From contig NZ_NHOU01000001.1 in NCBI RefSeq assembly GCF_002179555.1, forward strand, positions 310,001 to 374,000: DNA of 64,000 nucleotides, read 5' to 3'. Positions 45,185 through 53,485 of this stretch are shown here, in pieces. Positions within the stretch are counted from its first letter, which is position 1. Each line of letters starts with the position of its first letter. The stretch is from Salinicola salarius (GTDB taxonomy: Bacteria > Pseudomonadota > Gammaproteobacteria > Pseudomonadales > Halomonadaceae). The notes under the pieces were generated by a model. It was not told the DNA's origin. It saw nothing but the letters and a program-made list of their open reading frames with translations, and did no database searches. Made by a program: the position numbers and the translations under genes.

Positions 45185-46099
45185 ATGGCCAAGAAAACCT
45201 ATCCCCCCAATCGCGCTCACCCCCGTTACTGGGGAGCATGGCTCGGCATCGGCCTGATGCGAGCGGGGGCGATGCTGCCCTGGCGTCTCAAGCTGGCACT
45301 GGGGCGAGGCATCGGATTGTTGACCTGGAAGCTGGCCAAACGACGCCGCCATATCACCGACACCAACCTGGCGCTGTGCTTTCCCGAGCTGGACGACCGG
45401 CAGCGCGCGGCGCTGGTCAGGAAGACCTTCATCGCCAACGGGATCGGCATTCTCGAAACCGCTACCGGCTGGTGCCGCGATCCCGAGCATCTGCGTCACC
45501 GCGTGACCTTCAAGGGAACCGAGCACATGGAACGGGCCATGGCGCAGGGAAAGGGCGCGTTGATCATCGGCATCCATTTCTCGACCCTGGATCTCGGCGG
45601 CGCGCTGCACTCGCTGTTCTTCCCCGCCGATGTGGTCTACCGGCCGCACGACAACCCGGTGTTCGAGGACTTCATGACCCGCGCCCGGCGTGGCATCTTC
45701 GGCGCGGCCATCGACCGTCACGACCTGCGCGGTGTCGTCCGCCGGATCAAGTCGGGCCATGCCGTGTGGTACTCGCCGGATCAGGATTTCGGTCGCGAGG
45801 TGAGCGTCTTCGCACCGTTCTTCGGCATTCCCGCCGCGTCGATCAAGCTGACGGCCAAGATCGCCAGAATGACCGGCGCTCCTGTCATGCCGCTGATGTT
45901 TCACCGCAATCCCGACGACCGAACCTACACGCTCGAATACCTGCCGCCACTGGAGAACTTTCCGAGCGGAGACGATGTGGCGGACGCCGCACAGGTGAAT
46001 GCCTTCATCGAGCAGGCGATCCGCCGTCACCCCGAGCAGTATTTGTGGCTGCACCGGCGTTTCAAGACCCGTCCGCCGGGTGAAGCGTCCTTTTATTGA
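45185..46099 (+). CDS. lpxL: lipid A biosynthesis lauroyl acyltransferase
   Basis: The 304-aa inner-membrane acyltransferase transfers a secondary acyl chain to Kdo2-lipid IVA. The catalytic H-x4-D is in IIGIHFSTLDLGG. VVYRPHDNPVFEDFM, IDRHDLRGVVRRIK, VWYSPDQDFG and the C-terminal QYLWLHRRFKTRP closely follow E. coli LpxL. Lauroyl specificity is inferred from the family. The ATG at 45185 follows GGAAGGAAC. Confidence 0.92.
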   Translation: MAKKTYPPNRAHPRYWGAWLGIGLMRAGAMLPWRLKLALGRGIGLLTWKLAKRRRHITDTNLALCFPELDDRQRAALVRKTFIANGIGILETATGWCRDPEHLRHRVTFKGTEHMERAMAQGKGALIIGIHFSTLDLGGALHSLFFPADVVYRPHDNPVFEDFMTRARRGIFGAAIDRHDLRGVVRRIKSGHAVWYSPDQDFGREVSVFAPFFGIPAASIKLTAKIARMTGAPVMPLMFHRNPDDRTYTLEYLPPLENFPSGDDVADAAQVNAFIEQAIRRHPEQYLWLHRRFKTRPPGEASFY

Positions 46100-46242
46100 A
46101 CGGGCAGGCAAGCGCGAAACTTGACGAAAACGCAATGAACGACAAGGCTTAGTTTGCCCTCACGGAACGAGAGGGTGGCTTGGCAGGCGGCCGATATTAC
46201 CGTCGCCAGCAAGTCCAATGGGTCAGCACAGGAAGAGTTGCC

Positions 46243-46401
46243 ATGCTTAGCTATGCCGTGATTTTTCTCATCGTCGCTATCATTGCCGGGGTTTTGGGTT
46301 TCGGCGGTATCGCCGGTGCCGCAGCGACGATCGCCAAGGTCTTGTTCGTGATCTTTCTGATCCTGTTCGTCGTCTCGCTGATTCGCGGACGAGGTCGCTG
46401 A
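46243..46401 (+). CDS. DUF1328 (YtjA-like) small membrane protein
   Basis: The 52-aa protein has two hydrophobic helices ([19 protein letters not shown] and [20 protein letters not shown]), ending in basic RGRGR. This is the DUF1328 family of small inner-membrane proteins, of unknown function and often stress-induced. AGGAAGAG lies seven bases before the ATG at 46243. A strong hairpin follows. Confidence 0.88.
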   Translation: MLSYAVIFLIVAIIAGVLGFGGIAGAAATIAKVLFVIFLILFVVSLIRGRGR

Positions 46402-46459
46402 AGACTGGCAGGACCGCAGTCGCCAATCATCGTCGCCGCTAACAGACATAGTCTCCAAC

Positions 46460-46488
46460 AAATACCCCGCCTTGATGGCGGGGTATTT
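46460..46488. terminator. bidirectional terminator between DUF1328 gene and ettA
   Basis: A perfect 11-bp stem AAATACCCCGC / GCGGGGTATTT with a 7-nt loop lies between convergent genes, with A/T-rich ends on both strands. Confidence 0.85.
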
Positions 46489-46517
46489 GGTATTGCCGGA
46501 TGAAGACGGGCAGCGAA

Positions 46518-48179
46518 TCAGGCGTCGATACGCTTGTACTTCATTCGCTTCGGCGTGTCGGTGCCGACCCGCTTGTGGTAATCCGCTTCGTACTCGGTGT
46601 AGTTCCCTTCGAAGAAGACGACGTTGGAATCGCCTTCGTACGCCAGGATATGCGTGGCGATACGGTCCAGGAACCAGCGGTCGTGCGAGATGACCAGCGC
46701 GCAGCCGGGGAAGGCCAGCAGGGCCTCTTCCAGCGCGCGAAGGGTCTCGATATCGAGATCGTTGGACGGCTCGTCGAGCAGCAGCACGTTGGCGGCCTGC
46801 TTCAGCGTCTGGGCCAGCTGCAGGCGTCCGCGCTCCCCGCCCGAGAGTTCGCTCAGGCGCTTCTGCTGGTCGGTTCCCTTGAAGTTGAACCGGCCGACGT
46901 AAGCGCGTGAAGAGACCTCGTAACCATTGATGTTGAGGATGTCCTGGCCGCCGGAGACGGCTTCCCACACGGTCTGGGAATTGTCGAAATGGTCGCGCAG
47001 CTGTTCGACGTAGGCCACGTCCACCGTATCGCCCAGTACCACTTCCCCGCTGTCCGGCTGCTCGTTGCCGGCGATCAGCTTGAACAGGGTCGACTTGCCG
47101 GCCCCGTTGCCGCCGACGATCCCGACGATCGCACCGGTCGGTATCTGGAAGGAGAGGTTGTCGAACAGCATCTTCTCGTCGAAGCGCTTGCTGACATCGT
47201 GGAACTCGATGACCTTGTCACCCAGCCGCGGTCCGGGCGGAATGTAGATCTCGTTGGTCTCGTTGCGCTTCTGGTAGTCGCCGGACTGCAGTTCTTCGAA
47301 GCGGTTGAGACGCGCCTTGCTCTTGGCTTGGCGGCCCTTCGCATTCTGGCGGACCCACTCCAGTTCCTGCTTGATCGCGCGCTGGCGGCCCGCTTCCTGC
47401 TTGGATTCCTGGGCGAGACGCTGCTCCTTGGACTCGAGCCACTGGGAGTAGTTGCCTTCGAACGGAATGCCGTGGCCGCGGTCGAGCTCCAGGATCCAGC
47501 CGGCGACATTGTCGAGGAAGTAACGGTCGTGGGTAATGGCCACGACGGTGCCCGGATAGTCGTGCAGGAAGCGCTCGAGCCAGGCGACGGATTCGGCATC
47601 CAGGTGGTTGGTCGGCTCGTCCAGCAGCAGCATGTCCGGGCTGGAGAGCAGCAGGCGGCAGAGTGCCACGCGACGACGCTCGCCCCCGGAAAGATGACCG
47701 ACGCTGGCTTCCCACGGCGGCAGGCGCAGCGCTTCGGCGGCGACTTCCAGCTTGCGCTCGATGTTGTGCGCGTCGGCCGCCTCGATGATGTTCTCCAGAC
47801 GCGCCTGTTGCGCGGCCAGCGCATCGAAATCGGCATCCGGCTCGGCATAGGCGGCGTAGACGGCTTCCAGTTCTACCTGGGCCTGCTTGACCTCGCCGAG
47901 GGCTTCCTCGACCGTCTCGCGGACATTCTTGCTGTCGTCGAGCTCGGGTTCCTGCGGCAGGTAGCCGATGTTGATGCCCGGCATCGGGCGGGCTTCGCCG
48001 TTATATTCGGTGTCGACGCCGGCCATGATGCGCAGCAGCGTCGATTTTCCCGAGCCGTTGAGACCGAGCACGCCGATCTTGGCGCCGGGGAAGAAGGAGA
48101 GCGAGATGTCTTTCAGGATCTCGCGCTTCGGGGGGACGATCTTGCCCACCCGGTTCATGGTGTAAACGTATTGCGCCAT
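46518..48179 (-). CDS. ettA: energy-dependent translational throttle protein EttA (ABC-F)
   Basis: The 553-aa ABC-F ATPase binds the ribosomal E site and gates early elongation according to energy state. It has two ABC domains: Walker A GLNGSGKST (about 39-47) with LSGGERRRVALCRLL, and Walker A GGNGAGKST (about 355) with LSGGERGRLQLAQTL. The linker and arm between carry the basic KQELEWVRQNAKGRQAKSKA typical of EttA. The N-terminus MAQYVYTMNRVGKIVPPK and C-terminus KRMKYKRIDA fit EttA rather than Uup. Confidence 0.96.
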   Translation of the reverse strand: MAQYVYTMNRVGKIVPPKREILKDISLSFFPGAKIGVLGLNGSGKSTLLRIMAGVDTEYNGEARPMPGINIGYLPQEPELDDSKNVRETVEEALGEVKQAQVELEAVYAAYAEPDADFDALAAQQARLENIIEAADAHNIERKLEVAAEALRLPPWEASVGHLSGGERRRVALCRLLLSSPDMLLLDEPTNHLDAESVAWLERFLHDYPGTVVAITHDRYFLDNVAGWILELDRGHGIPFEGNYSQWLESKEQRLAQESKQEAGRQRAIKQELEWVRQNAKGRQAKSKARLNRFEELQSGDYQKRNETNEIYIPPGPRLGDKVIEFHDVSKRFDEKMLFDNLSFQIPTGAIVGIVGGNGAGKSTLFKLIAGNEQPDSGEVVLGDTVDVAYVEQLRDHFDNSQTVWEAVSGGQDILNINGYEVSSRAYVGRFNFKGTDQQKRLSELSGGERGRLQLAQTLKQAANVLLLDEPSNDLDIETLRALEEALLAFPGCALVISHDRWFLDRIATHILAYEGDSNVVFFEGNYTEYEADYHKRVGTDTPKRMKYKRIDA

Positions 48180-48196
48180 GGAAATCCGATAGTAAG

Positions 48197-48228
48197 TCGC
48201 AGTGGATAGATAAAAATCGCAGTGGATA
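48197..48228. repeat. direct repeat in the ettA leader
   Basis: TCGCAGTGGATA occurs at 48197-48208 and again at 48217-48228, a 20-bp period, just upstream of the ettA start. Two turns of helix apart, it could be a regulatory site or a simple duplication. Confidence 0.6.
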
Positions 48229-48312
48229 AAAACAGGCAGTCATCGCTGCAGCGCCCGTCAACGGGGCCCAGCGTCTGACAGGCAGGGTAAACGAGTCGTG
48301 CCGACAATGCGA

Positions 48313-48334
48313 ACGGGCGCCTGGAGGCGCCCGT
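48313..48334 (-). terminator. terminator of the PA3496-like gene
   Basis: A perfect 9-bp stem ACGGGCGCC / GGCGCCCGT with loop TGGA lies 30 bp past the stop codon on the minus strand. Confidence 0.7.
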
Positions 48335-48363
48335 CGGGGGTAATGCGGAAAGCCGCTGTCGGC

Positions 48364-48558
48364 CTACTCTTCTTCGTCGCCGAAATCGTTGTACCAGTCA
48401 TCTTCGATGGCACGTTTCAGACGACGCTCTTCCAGCAATGCCTCGACCTGGCGCCTGGCACGCAGCGTATCCGCCTTGCTGCTGCGTGGACGTTCGAACT
48501 GCTCGTCGTTGATGGCTTCGGAAAAATCCTGATCCTCGACGTAATCCTCACGGCTCAT
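48364..48558 (-). CDS. PA3496-family small acidic protein
   Basis: The 64-aa hydrophilic protein has a basic middle (KADTLRARRQVEALLEERRL) and an acidic end (EDDWYNDFGDEEE). It matches the small PA3496 family, described as putative envelope-integrity proteins in Pseudomonas; the function is not established. No signal peptide or membrane segment is visible. Confidence 0.75.
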   Translation of the reverse strand: MSREDYVEDQDFSEAINDEQFERPRSSKADTLRARRQVEALLEERRLKRAIEDDWYNDFGDEEE

Positions 48559-48644
48559 GTTTTAGCCCTCCCGTGAAATCGCATCTCAGTGACGCTCCGG
48601 GCTATATATCGTCGAATGCCGCCGGGTACAAGATTTTCCTGGTT

Positions 48645-48675
48645 AAAAAAACTATCGCCGCGCAAGGCGGCGATA
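48645..48675 (-). terminator. intrinsic terminator of the LOV-protein gene
   Basis: On the minus strand a perfect 9-bp stem TATCGCCGC / GCGGCGATA with a 5-nt loop is followed by G and seven T residues. It is the most classical intrinsic terminator in the window. Confidence 0.92.
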
Positions 48676-48697
48676 AGTTCAGGATTCTGCTGAGGTT

Positions 48698-49144
48698 TCA
48701 GGCCGGATCGCGCTCGGCTTTCAGCGCCTCGAGTTCCTGCAGGGTCTCGATCAGACTGGTGACATCCTTCTGCACGCCGACGAAATAGGTGAGCCTGTCT
48801 TCCTCGTCGTAGACCGGCGTGATCGAGAGCTCGTTCCAGAACTGGCTGCCGTCCTTGCGATAGTTGCGCAGCACTTCGCGGCACGGCTTGCCTTCGCGCA
48901 GGGCGGTGCGCACCCGGTCGATGGCCGGCTGGTCGCGATCGCCATTCTGCAGAAAGCGGCAGTCGCGATAGAGAATCTCGTCGACGCTGTAGCCCGTCAG
49001 GCGTTCGAAGCCCTGATTGGCGTAGATCAGAATGTTTTCGTCGCCTTCCTGTTCAGCCACCACGATGCCGTCATCCGAGGCGTTGACGATACGTTCGAGT
49101 AGCGCCGGGCTGATCATGGGCGGTTGCTTACTGGTACTGGCCAT
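48698..49144 (-). CDS. short LOV-domain blue-light photoreceptor
   Basis: The 148-aa protein is a single PAS/LOV domain with N- and C-terminal helices and no effector. The photoactive cysteine is C62 in ILYRDCRFLQ, and flavin-contacting residues follow in REVLRNYRKDGSQFWNELSI and YFVGVQKDVT. It closely resembles the Pseudomonas putida short LOV proteins (PpSB1/PpSB2-LOV), including the D in place of N before the cysteine. Light should form an FMN-cysteine adduct and rearrange the dimer. The ATG at 49144 follows GGAGG. Output is unknown; the MFS gene upstream on the same strand is its only close neighbour. Confidence 0.92.
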   Translation of the reverse strand: MASTSKQPPMISPALLERIVNASDDGIVVAEQEGDENILIYANQGFERLTGYSVDEILYRDCRFLQNGDRDQPAIDRVRTALREGKPCREVLRNYRKDGSQFWNELSITPVYDEEDRLTYFVGVQKDVTSLIETLQELEALKAERDPA

Positions 49145-49228
49145 CCTTGCCTCCAGACTGGGCATTCGACGGATTGTAGGGTCGACACGATCGAACATCA
49201 TGCCACGGTGTTTCGGGATTACAACGCT

Positions 49229-50557
49229 TCACGATGCGTCAGGGTCCTCGACTTCCACCAGGGCATGGGAGCTGAGCGCAGCCGCCACGGCCAGTGCCGC
49301 AAGCACCAGCAGAAGGCCTGCACTGCCTAGCCATTGCGCCAGGCCCCCGAGCAACAGCCCGACGACGAGCATCAGGACGCCGGTGAAGGTATTGGAAAAC
49401 GCGACGTAGAGCGCGCGGGTATTGCTGTCCGACAGATCGACGACGTAGGTCTTGCGGCCCAGGCGTATCCCTGCATGGGCGATCATCAGCAGGCCGTAGA
49501 CCAGAGCGTAGGGCCACACGCTTTCGCGCGCCGCGTCCGGCAGCCATACGCAGGCAGCGCCCGCCAGGCAGCACACCGCGGCGCCGATGGCGCTGTTGCG
49601 CATTACCCGCCGGCTGGAGCGATCGGCCAGACGCCCCCAGATCGGGCCGGCGATCATGCTGGCCGCACCGGAGGTCACGATCAGGATGCCGAGACTGGCC
49701 AGATCCGTGCCGCTGTTCTGCTGGCCTAGCAGGGCGAGGTAGGGCAGGGCGAGCGCGCTGGACAGCAGCAGCGCCCGCGAGAGATTGAAATGCAAAAAGC
49801 GACGATCGCGGCGCATCAGCGAAACACCCTGCTTGACGCTGTCCCAGGCGTTGGCACCGCCTTCGGTGGCTCCCGGCGCTTCACGTATCGCGGCGGCGCA
49901 GAGCGCGTTCAGGCCCCAGCCCAGCGCGGCGGCGAACAACAGGATGGCCAGCGCCCAGGTGCCGGGCTGATCCCCCATGACGACCATGGCGGCGCCGATG
50001 AGCAGGGTGAGCGCCCCCGCAACGCTGGCACTCCACCCCATCAGCGTGCCCCGGCGCTGCTTGGCAATGGTCTTGCCCAGCACATCCTTGGTGGAAACCG
50101 ACGATAGCCCACGGCCGAGCGACAGCCCGGTCAGCGCGACCAGTACCAGCGCGCCGCCCCAGCTGCCGTGACCGAAAAGCGCCAGCAGTGCCAGCAGCAG
50201 GGCGCCGATCGCCTGGACGATGCCGCCGGTGACCCAGACCCATTTGCGGATCGGGCGCAGCCGGATGTAGCCGGCGATCAGCAGTTGCGGCAGCAGGGCG
50301 CCTGCCTCGCGGATGGGTACCAGCAGACCGACCATCCACACCGGTGCGCCGATCGCGCCCATCAGCCACGGCAGGATCAGGCGAGCGTTGGAGAGTTCGT
50401 CGGCGAGCTTGTTGCCGAGTGCGGCGACGAGATGACGGAAGAAGTTGCCGGGTTGTTCCTGACACGCCTCGTCGGAGATGTCGCGACACATGCGGCTGTC
50501 TTCATCACCGGTGACGCGTTCGAAGAGGCGAGTGAGGCTGGCTTCATTGGCTGACAT
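49229..50557 (-). CDS. MFS transporter
   Basis: The 442-aa membrane protein has 12 predicted helices after an N-terminal hydrophilic 45 residues (MSANEASLTRLFERVTGDED, then DEACQEQPGNFF). GLSLGRGLSSVSTKDVLGKT and GRLADRSSRRVM are MFS-type loops. The substrate is unknown. The ATG at 50557 follows AGGGAAC; the frame extends to 50749 only as non-coding sequence. It ends 84 bp upstream of the LOV start, so co-transcription is possible. Confidence 0.82.
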   Translation of the reverse strand: MSANEASLTRLFERVTGDEDSRMCRDISDEACQEQPGNFFRHLVAALGNKLADELSNARLILPWLMGAIGAPVWMVGLLVPIREAGALLPQLLIAGYIRLRPIRKWVWVTGGIVQAIGALLLALLALFGHGSWGGALVLVALTGLSLGRGLSSVSTKDVLGKTIAKQRRGTLMGWSASVAGALTLLIGAAMVVMGDQPGTWALAILLFAAALGWGLNALCAAAIREAPGATEGGANAWDSVKQGVSLMRRDRRFLHFNLSRALLLSSALALPYLALLGQQNSGTDLASLGILIVTSGAASMIAGPIWGRLADRSSRRVMRNSAIGAAVCCLAGAACVWLPDAARESVWPYALVYGLLMIAHAGIRLGRKTYVVDLSDSNTRALYVAFSNTFTGVLMLVVGLLLGGLAQWLGSAGLLLVLAALAVAAALSSHALVEVEDPDAS

Positions 50558-50769
50558 GCAAAACGTTCCCTGTTTTCTGTTATCCCAGTGACAAGCTATT
50601 GGCGACAGGCAGTCTACGAGGAACCCTGGGCGCCGAACGCGACGCTGCCGACACGACGTTTCCCTCTCTCTGCTTGAGCGAGCCGTCCGGCCGAGCGCAT
50701 CATGGGCGTTTTCAACGCTGTCGGCATGAGTGCGGCAGATTCGTGCCACCGGCTCGGGAGAACAGAGAG

Positions 50770-51042
50770 ATGGCCAAGGTTCGTATTCATTATTGTACCC
50801 AATGCCAGTGGTTGCTGCGTGCGGGCTGGTATGCCCAGGAACTGCTGCAGACCTTCGGCGAAGATCTCGAGCAGGTAGCTCTGGCGCCCAGCCACGGCGG
50901 ACACTTCGAAGTGCTCTACGACGAAGAGACGCTGTGGGAGCGCAAACGCGACGGCGGCTTTCCCGATATCAAGGAACTGAAGCGGCGCGTTCGCGACCGT
51001 CTCGATCCCGAACGGGATCTGGGGCATACGGATAGAGTTTGA
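50770..51042 (+). CDS. SelT/SelW/SelH-family (Rdx) protein
   Basis: The 90-aa thioredoxin-like-fold protein has a C9-T-Q-C12 redox motif (HYCTQCQWLLRAGW), then LAPSHGGHFEVLYDEETLW. The family is related to selenoprotein W, with cysteine replacing selenocysteine, and is thought to take part in redox reactions of unknown partner. The ATG at 50770 follows GGGAGAACAGAG. The gene ends just before the minisatellite region. Confidence 0.88.
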   Translation: MAKVRIHYCTQCQWLLRAGWYAQELLQTFGEDLEQVALAPSHGGHFEVLYDEETLWERKRDGGFPDIKELKRRVRDRLDPERDLGHTDRV

Positions 51043-51120
51043 AGCTGGAAGAGCGGCGCTACGCGCCTGGAAGCGGGAAGAAAAAGCAAAGCCGACCCCT
51101 TACGGCAATAGCGATAATCG

Positions 51121-51568
51121 CTTCGGGCTTCGGGCTTCGGGCTTCGGGCTTCGGGCTTCGGGCTTCGGGCTTCGGGCTTCGGGCTTCGGGCTTCGGGCTT
51201 CGGGCTTCGGGCTTCGGGCTTCGGGCTTCGGGCTTCGGGCTTCGGGCTTCGGGCTTCGGGCTTCGGGCTTCGGGCTTCGGGCTTCGGGCTTCGGGCTTCG
51301 GGCTTCGGGCTTCGGGCTTCGGGCTTCGGGCTTCGGGCTTCGGGCTTCGGGCTTCGGGCTTCGGGCTTCGGGCTTCGGGCTTCGGGCTTCGGGCTTCGGG
51401 CTTCGGGCTTCGGGCTTCGGGCTTCGGGCTTCGGGCTTCGGGCTTCGGGCTTCGGGCTTCGGGCTTCGGGCTTCGGGCTTCGGGCTTCGGGCTTCGGGCT
51501 TCGGGCTTCGGGCTTCGGGCTTCGGGCTTCGGGCTTCGGGCTTCGGGCTTCGGGCTTCGGGCTTCGGG
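51121..51568. repeat. perfect 7-bp minisatellite, 64 copies of CTTCGGG
   Basis: By reading the phase line by line, the unit CTTCGGG repeats 64 times with no visible interruption (448 bp). Seven is not a multiple of three, so all frames are open and give GFGLRAS on the plus strand and PKPEARS on the minus strand as artefacts. It lies between the convergent Rdx and zntB genes. Such arrays vary by slippage. Confidence 0.97.
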
Positions 51569-51603
51569 CTTTGCGGATTTCCGGAGGCCACACTCTGCTT
51601 TTC

Positions 51604-51687
51604 GCGGCTCGCGGCTCGCGGCTCGCGGCTCGCGGCTCGCGGCTCGCGGCTCGCGGCTCGCGGCTCGCAGCTCGCAGCTCGCAGCTC
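51604..51687. repeat. second 7-bp minisatellite, 9 x GCGGCTC plus 3 x GCAGCTC
   Basis: The array is separated by 35 bp of unique sequence from the CTTCGGG array and has the same period but a different unit. The last three units share a G-to-A change, showing that they arose from each other. It ends three bases before the zntB stop codon. Confidence 0.95.
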
Positions 51688-51690
51688 GTC

Positions 51691-52662
51691 TCACCACCAA
51701 TGCTTACGCTTGAGCAGCCACATCACCCAGCCGCCGACCAGGACGGTAATGGTGAGGAAGATCATGAAGCCGTAGGGGCTTTCGGCGCCGGGGATGCCGC
51801 CGACGTTGATGCCCAGCAGGCCGGTCAGGAAACTCAGCGGCAGGAACACGGTGGTGACGATCGCCAGCATGTACATCCGCTGGTTCAGGCGCTCGTTGTG
51901 TTCGCTGAAGAGTTGTTCCTGCAGGATCAGCGCGCGCTCCTGCATGGCGTGGAAGTCTTCCACGTAGCGTGAAAGCTGGTTGGCGCTCTCGCGGATCGAT
52001 ACCTTGGTGTCTTCGTCGAACCACTCCGGCCCATGGGCGATCTGATCCAGGCAGTCCCGCTGCGGGCCCATGAAGCGCCGCAAGGTGATCAGCGAACGTC
52101 GCAGCCGGGAAAGGTCGTCCGGCTCGATCTCGCGATCGCTCAACTGATCCTCCTCGAGTTCACCCAGGCGGTCGTCGAGTTCATGGGCGACATCGCCGAC
52201 CCTGTCCACCAGGGTCTCCGTCAGCCACGCCAGCAGGTCCGGGACCGAAAGCGCGCCGTCACCGTTGTCGATGCGTTCACGCACGTCACCGACTGATTTC
52301 AGCGGCCGGCGGCGCAAGGTAATCAGGCGGTTGGGCGCAATCCAGATGCGCAGTGAAATGAGATCTTCCGGCGCGGCCCCCGGGTTGAGGTTGATACCGC
52401 GCAGCGTGCTGACGGCGCCATTGCGAAACTTGGCGACGCGGGGGCGAGTATCTTCTTCCAGCAGCGCCTCGACCGGTGCCTCGTCGAGCCCGGCGATATC
52501 CACGAGGTAGGTGCGAACGTCTTCATGCCGAAAGTCGAGATGCATCCACAGCGGGCGCTGGGGATCGGCCCAGGCCTCGCGCAGTTGGCGAACGCTGAGC
52601 AGGGTGCCGCCGCCTTTTCCGTCCAGTTCGTAGGCGGCGACCAGCGCCGTTTCTGCCTCCAT
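51691..52662 (-). CDS. zntB: zinc transporter ZntB (CorA family)
   Basis: The 323-aa pentameric channel-like transporter has a large cytoplasmic funnel (about 1-260) and two C-terminal helices. The pore motif GINVGGIPG after the first helix is the ZntB version of the CorA GMN motif. The N-terminal LWMHLDFRHEDVRTYL and LPDLLAW-type helices are consistent. ZntB moves Zn2+ coupled to protons. I chose the ATG at 52662, seven bases after GAGGAG; a TTG two codons upstream is too close to that site. Its 3' end abuts the repeat array. Confidence 0.92.
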   Translation of the reverse strand: MEAETALVAAYELDGKGGGTLLSVRQLREAWADPQRPLWMHLDFRHEDVRTYLVDIAGLDEAPVEALLEEDTRPRVAKFRNGAVSTLRGINLNPGAAPEDLISLRIWIAPNRLITLRRRPLKSVGDVRERIDNGDGALSVPDLLAWLTETLVDRVGDVAHELDDRLGELEEDQLSDREIEPDDLSRLRRSLITLRRFMGPQRDCLDQIAHGPEWFDEDTKVSIRESANQLSRYVEDFHAMQERALILQEQLFSEHNERLNQRMYMLAIVTTVFLPLSFLTGLLGINVGGIPGAESPYGFMIFLTITVLVGGWVMWLLKRKHWW

Positions 52663-52807
52663 CGTCAAACTCCTCGTCGAAGCGTGTCTCGGCTCGCCAT
52701 GCCGCGAGTCTTTTCAAGACGTTAACGATAGCATGCCGGCGAAATCAGCAGGCATGACGGCCGACGCGTGTCATGTCCGATGGGGAACAGGCTCGACGCG
52801 AGGAGGA

Positions 52808-53485
52808 TCATTTTTCCTCGTCCGAGGAGGAGAGCATCGGTTCCAGTTTCGACCAGACGTTCTCGAGGATGATCGGCTGTGCCTCGGCAGTGGGGTGGAT
52901 GCCATCACTCTGGAGCATGCCGTCGAGGTCGACGCCCTCGAGCAGAAACGGCACCAACGGCACGTCGTGCTCGCTGGCCAACTGCGCGAAGACTTCACGG
53001 AAGGCCTGGGTATAGGCGGGACCATAGTTGGGAGGGACCTCGATACCGAGCAACAGGACCTCGGCGCCTTTCTCCTGGCTACGCTCGATCATCTTGGCCA
53101 GATTGACCTGCATCTGCTGGGGGGAGAGCCCGCGCAGGCCATCGTTGCCACCGAGCTCCAGCAGAACGATATCGGGATGGTATTGTCCCAGAATGTCGGG
53201 TAGCCGTGCCGAGCCGCCGGATGTCGTCTCGCCGCTGATGCTGGCGTTGACGACCTCGTGCTCATCGCCGAGCCGCTGTTTCAGGAGATTGACCCAGCCC
53301 GCCTGCGGGTCGATGCCGTAGGCCGCGCTCAGGCTGTCGCCCATGACCAGAACGGTATCGGCACGCGCCGCGCCGGGCGTCAGCGACAGCACGGCAAGAC
53401 ACAACAATAGCGCGGCACCTGCACAGCGCCTTGCCATCCTGGCGAAAGGCAACTCGAACTCAGGCACAGGGAAACCAGGCACCAT
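52808..53485 (-). CDS. tesA: acyl-CoA thioesterase I / arylesterase, SGNH hydrolase
   Basis: The 225-aa periplasmic hydrolase has a signal peptide about residues 17-42 (CAGAALLLCLAVLSLTPGA). The catalytic serine S51 is in VLVMGDSLSAAYG, block III is LLELGGNDGLRG, and the D-x-x-H pair is in SDGIHPTAEAQ. The ATG at 53485 has a strong GAGGAG six bases upstream. This start shares bases with the start of the divergent ABC ATPase gene, as in the E. coli tesA/ybbA pair. A later ATG at 53437 is possible but has no good spacer. Confidence 0.92.
   Translation of the reverse strand: MVPGFPVPEFELPFARMARRCAGAALLLCLAVLSLTPGAARADTVLVMGDSLSAAYGIDPQAGWVNLLKQRLGDEHEVVNASISGETTSGGSARLPDILGQYHPDIVLLELGGNDGLRGLSPQQMQVNLAKMIERSQEKGAEVLLLGIEVPPNYGPAYTQAFREVFAQLASEHDVPLVPFLLEGVDLDGMLQSDGIHPTAEAQPIILENVWSKLEPMLSSSDEEK

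Noticed and set aside
51121-51687. Possible CRISPR array
   Set aside because: The units are 7 bp with no spacers, and no cas gene is nearby.
51039-51713. Long open frames in all phases encoding (GFGLRAS)n or (PKPEARS)n repeats
   Set aside because: They are translations of the 7-bp minisatellite, which is open in every frame. No ribosome site or conserved flank supports a protein.
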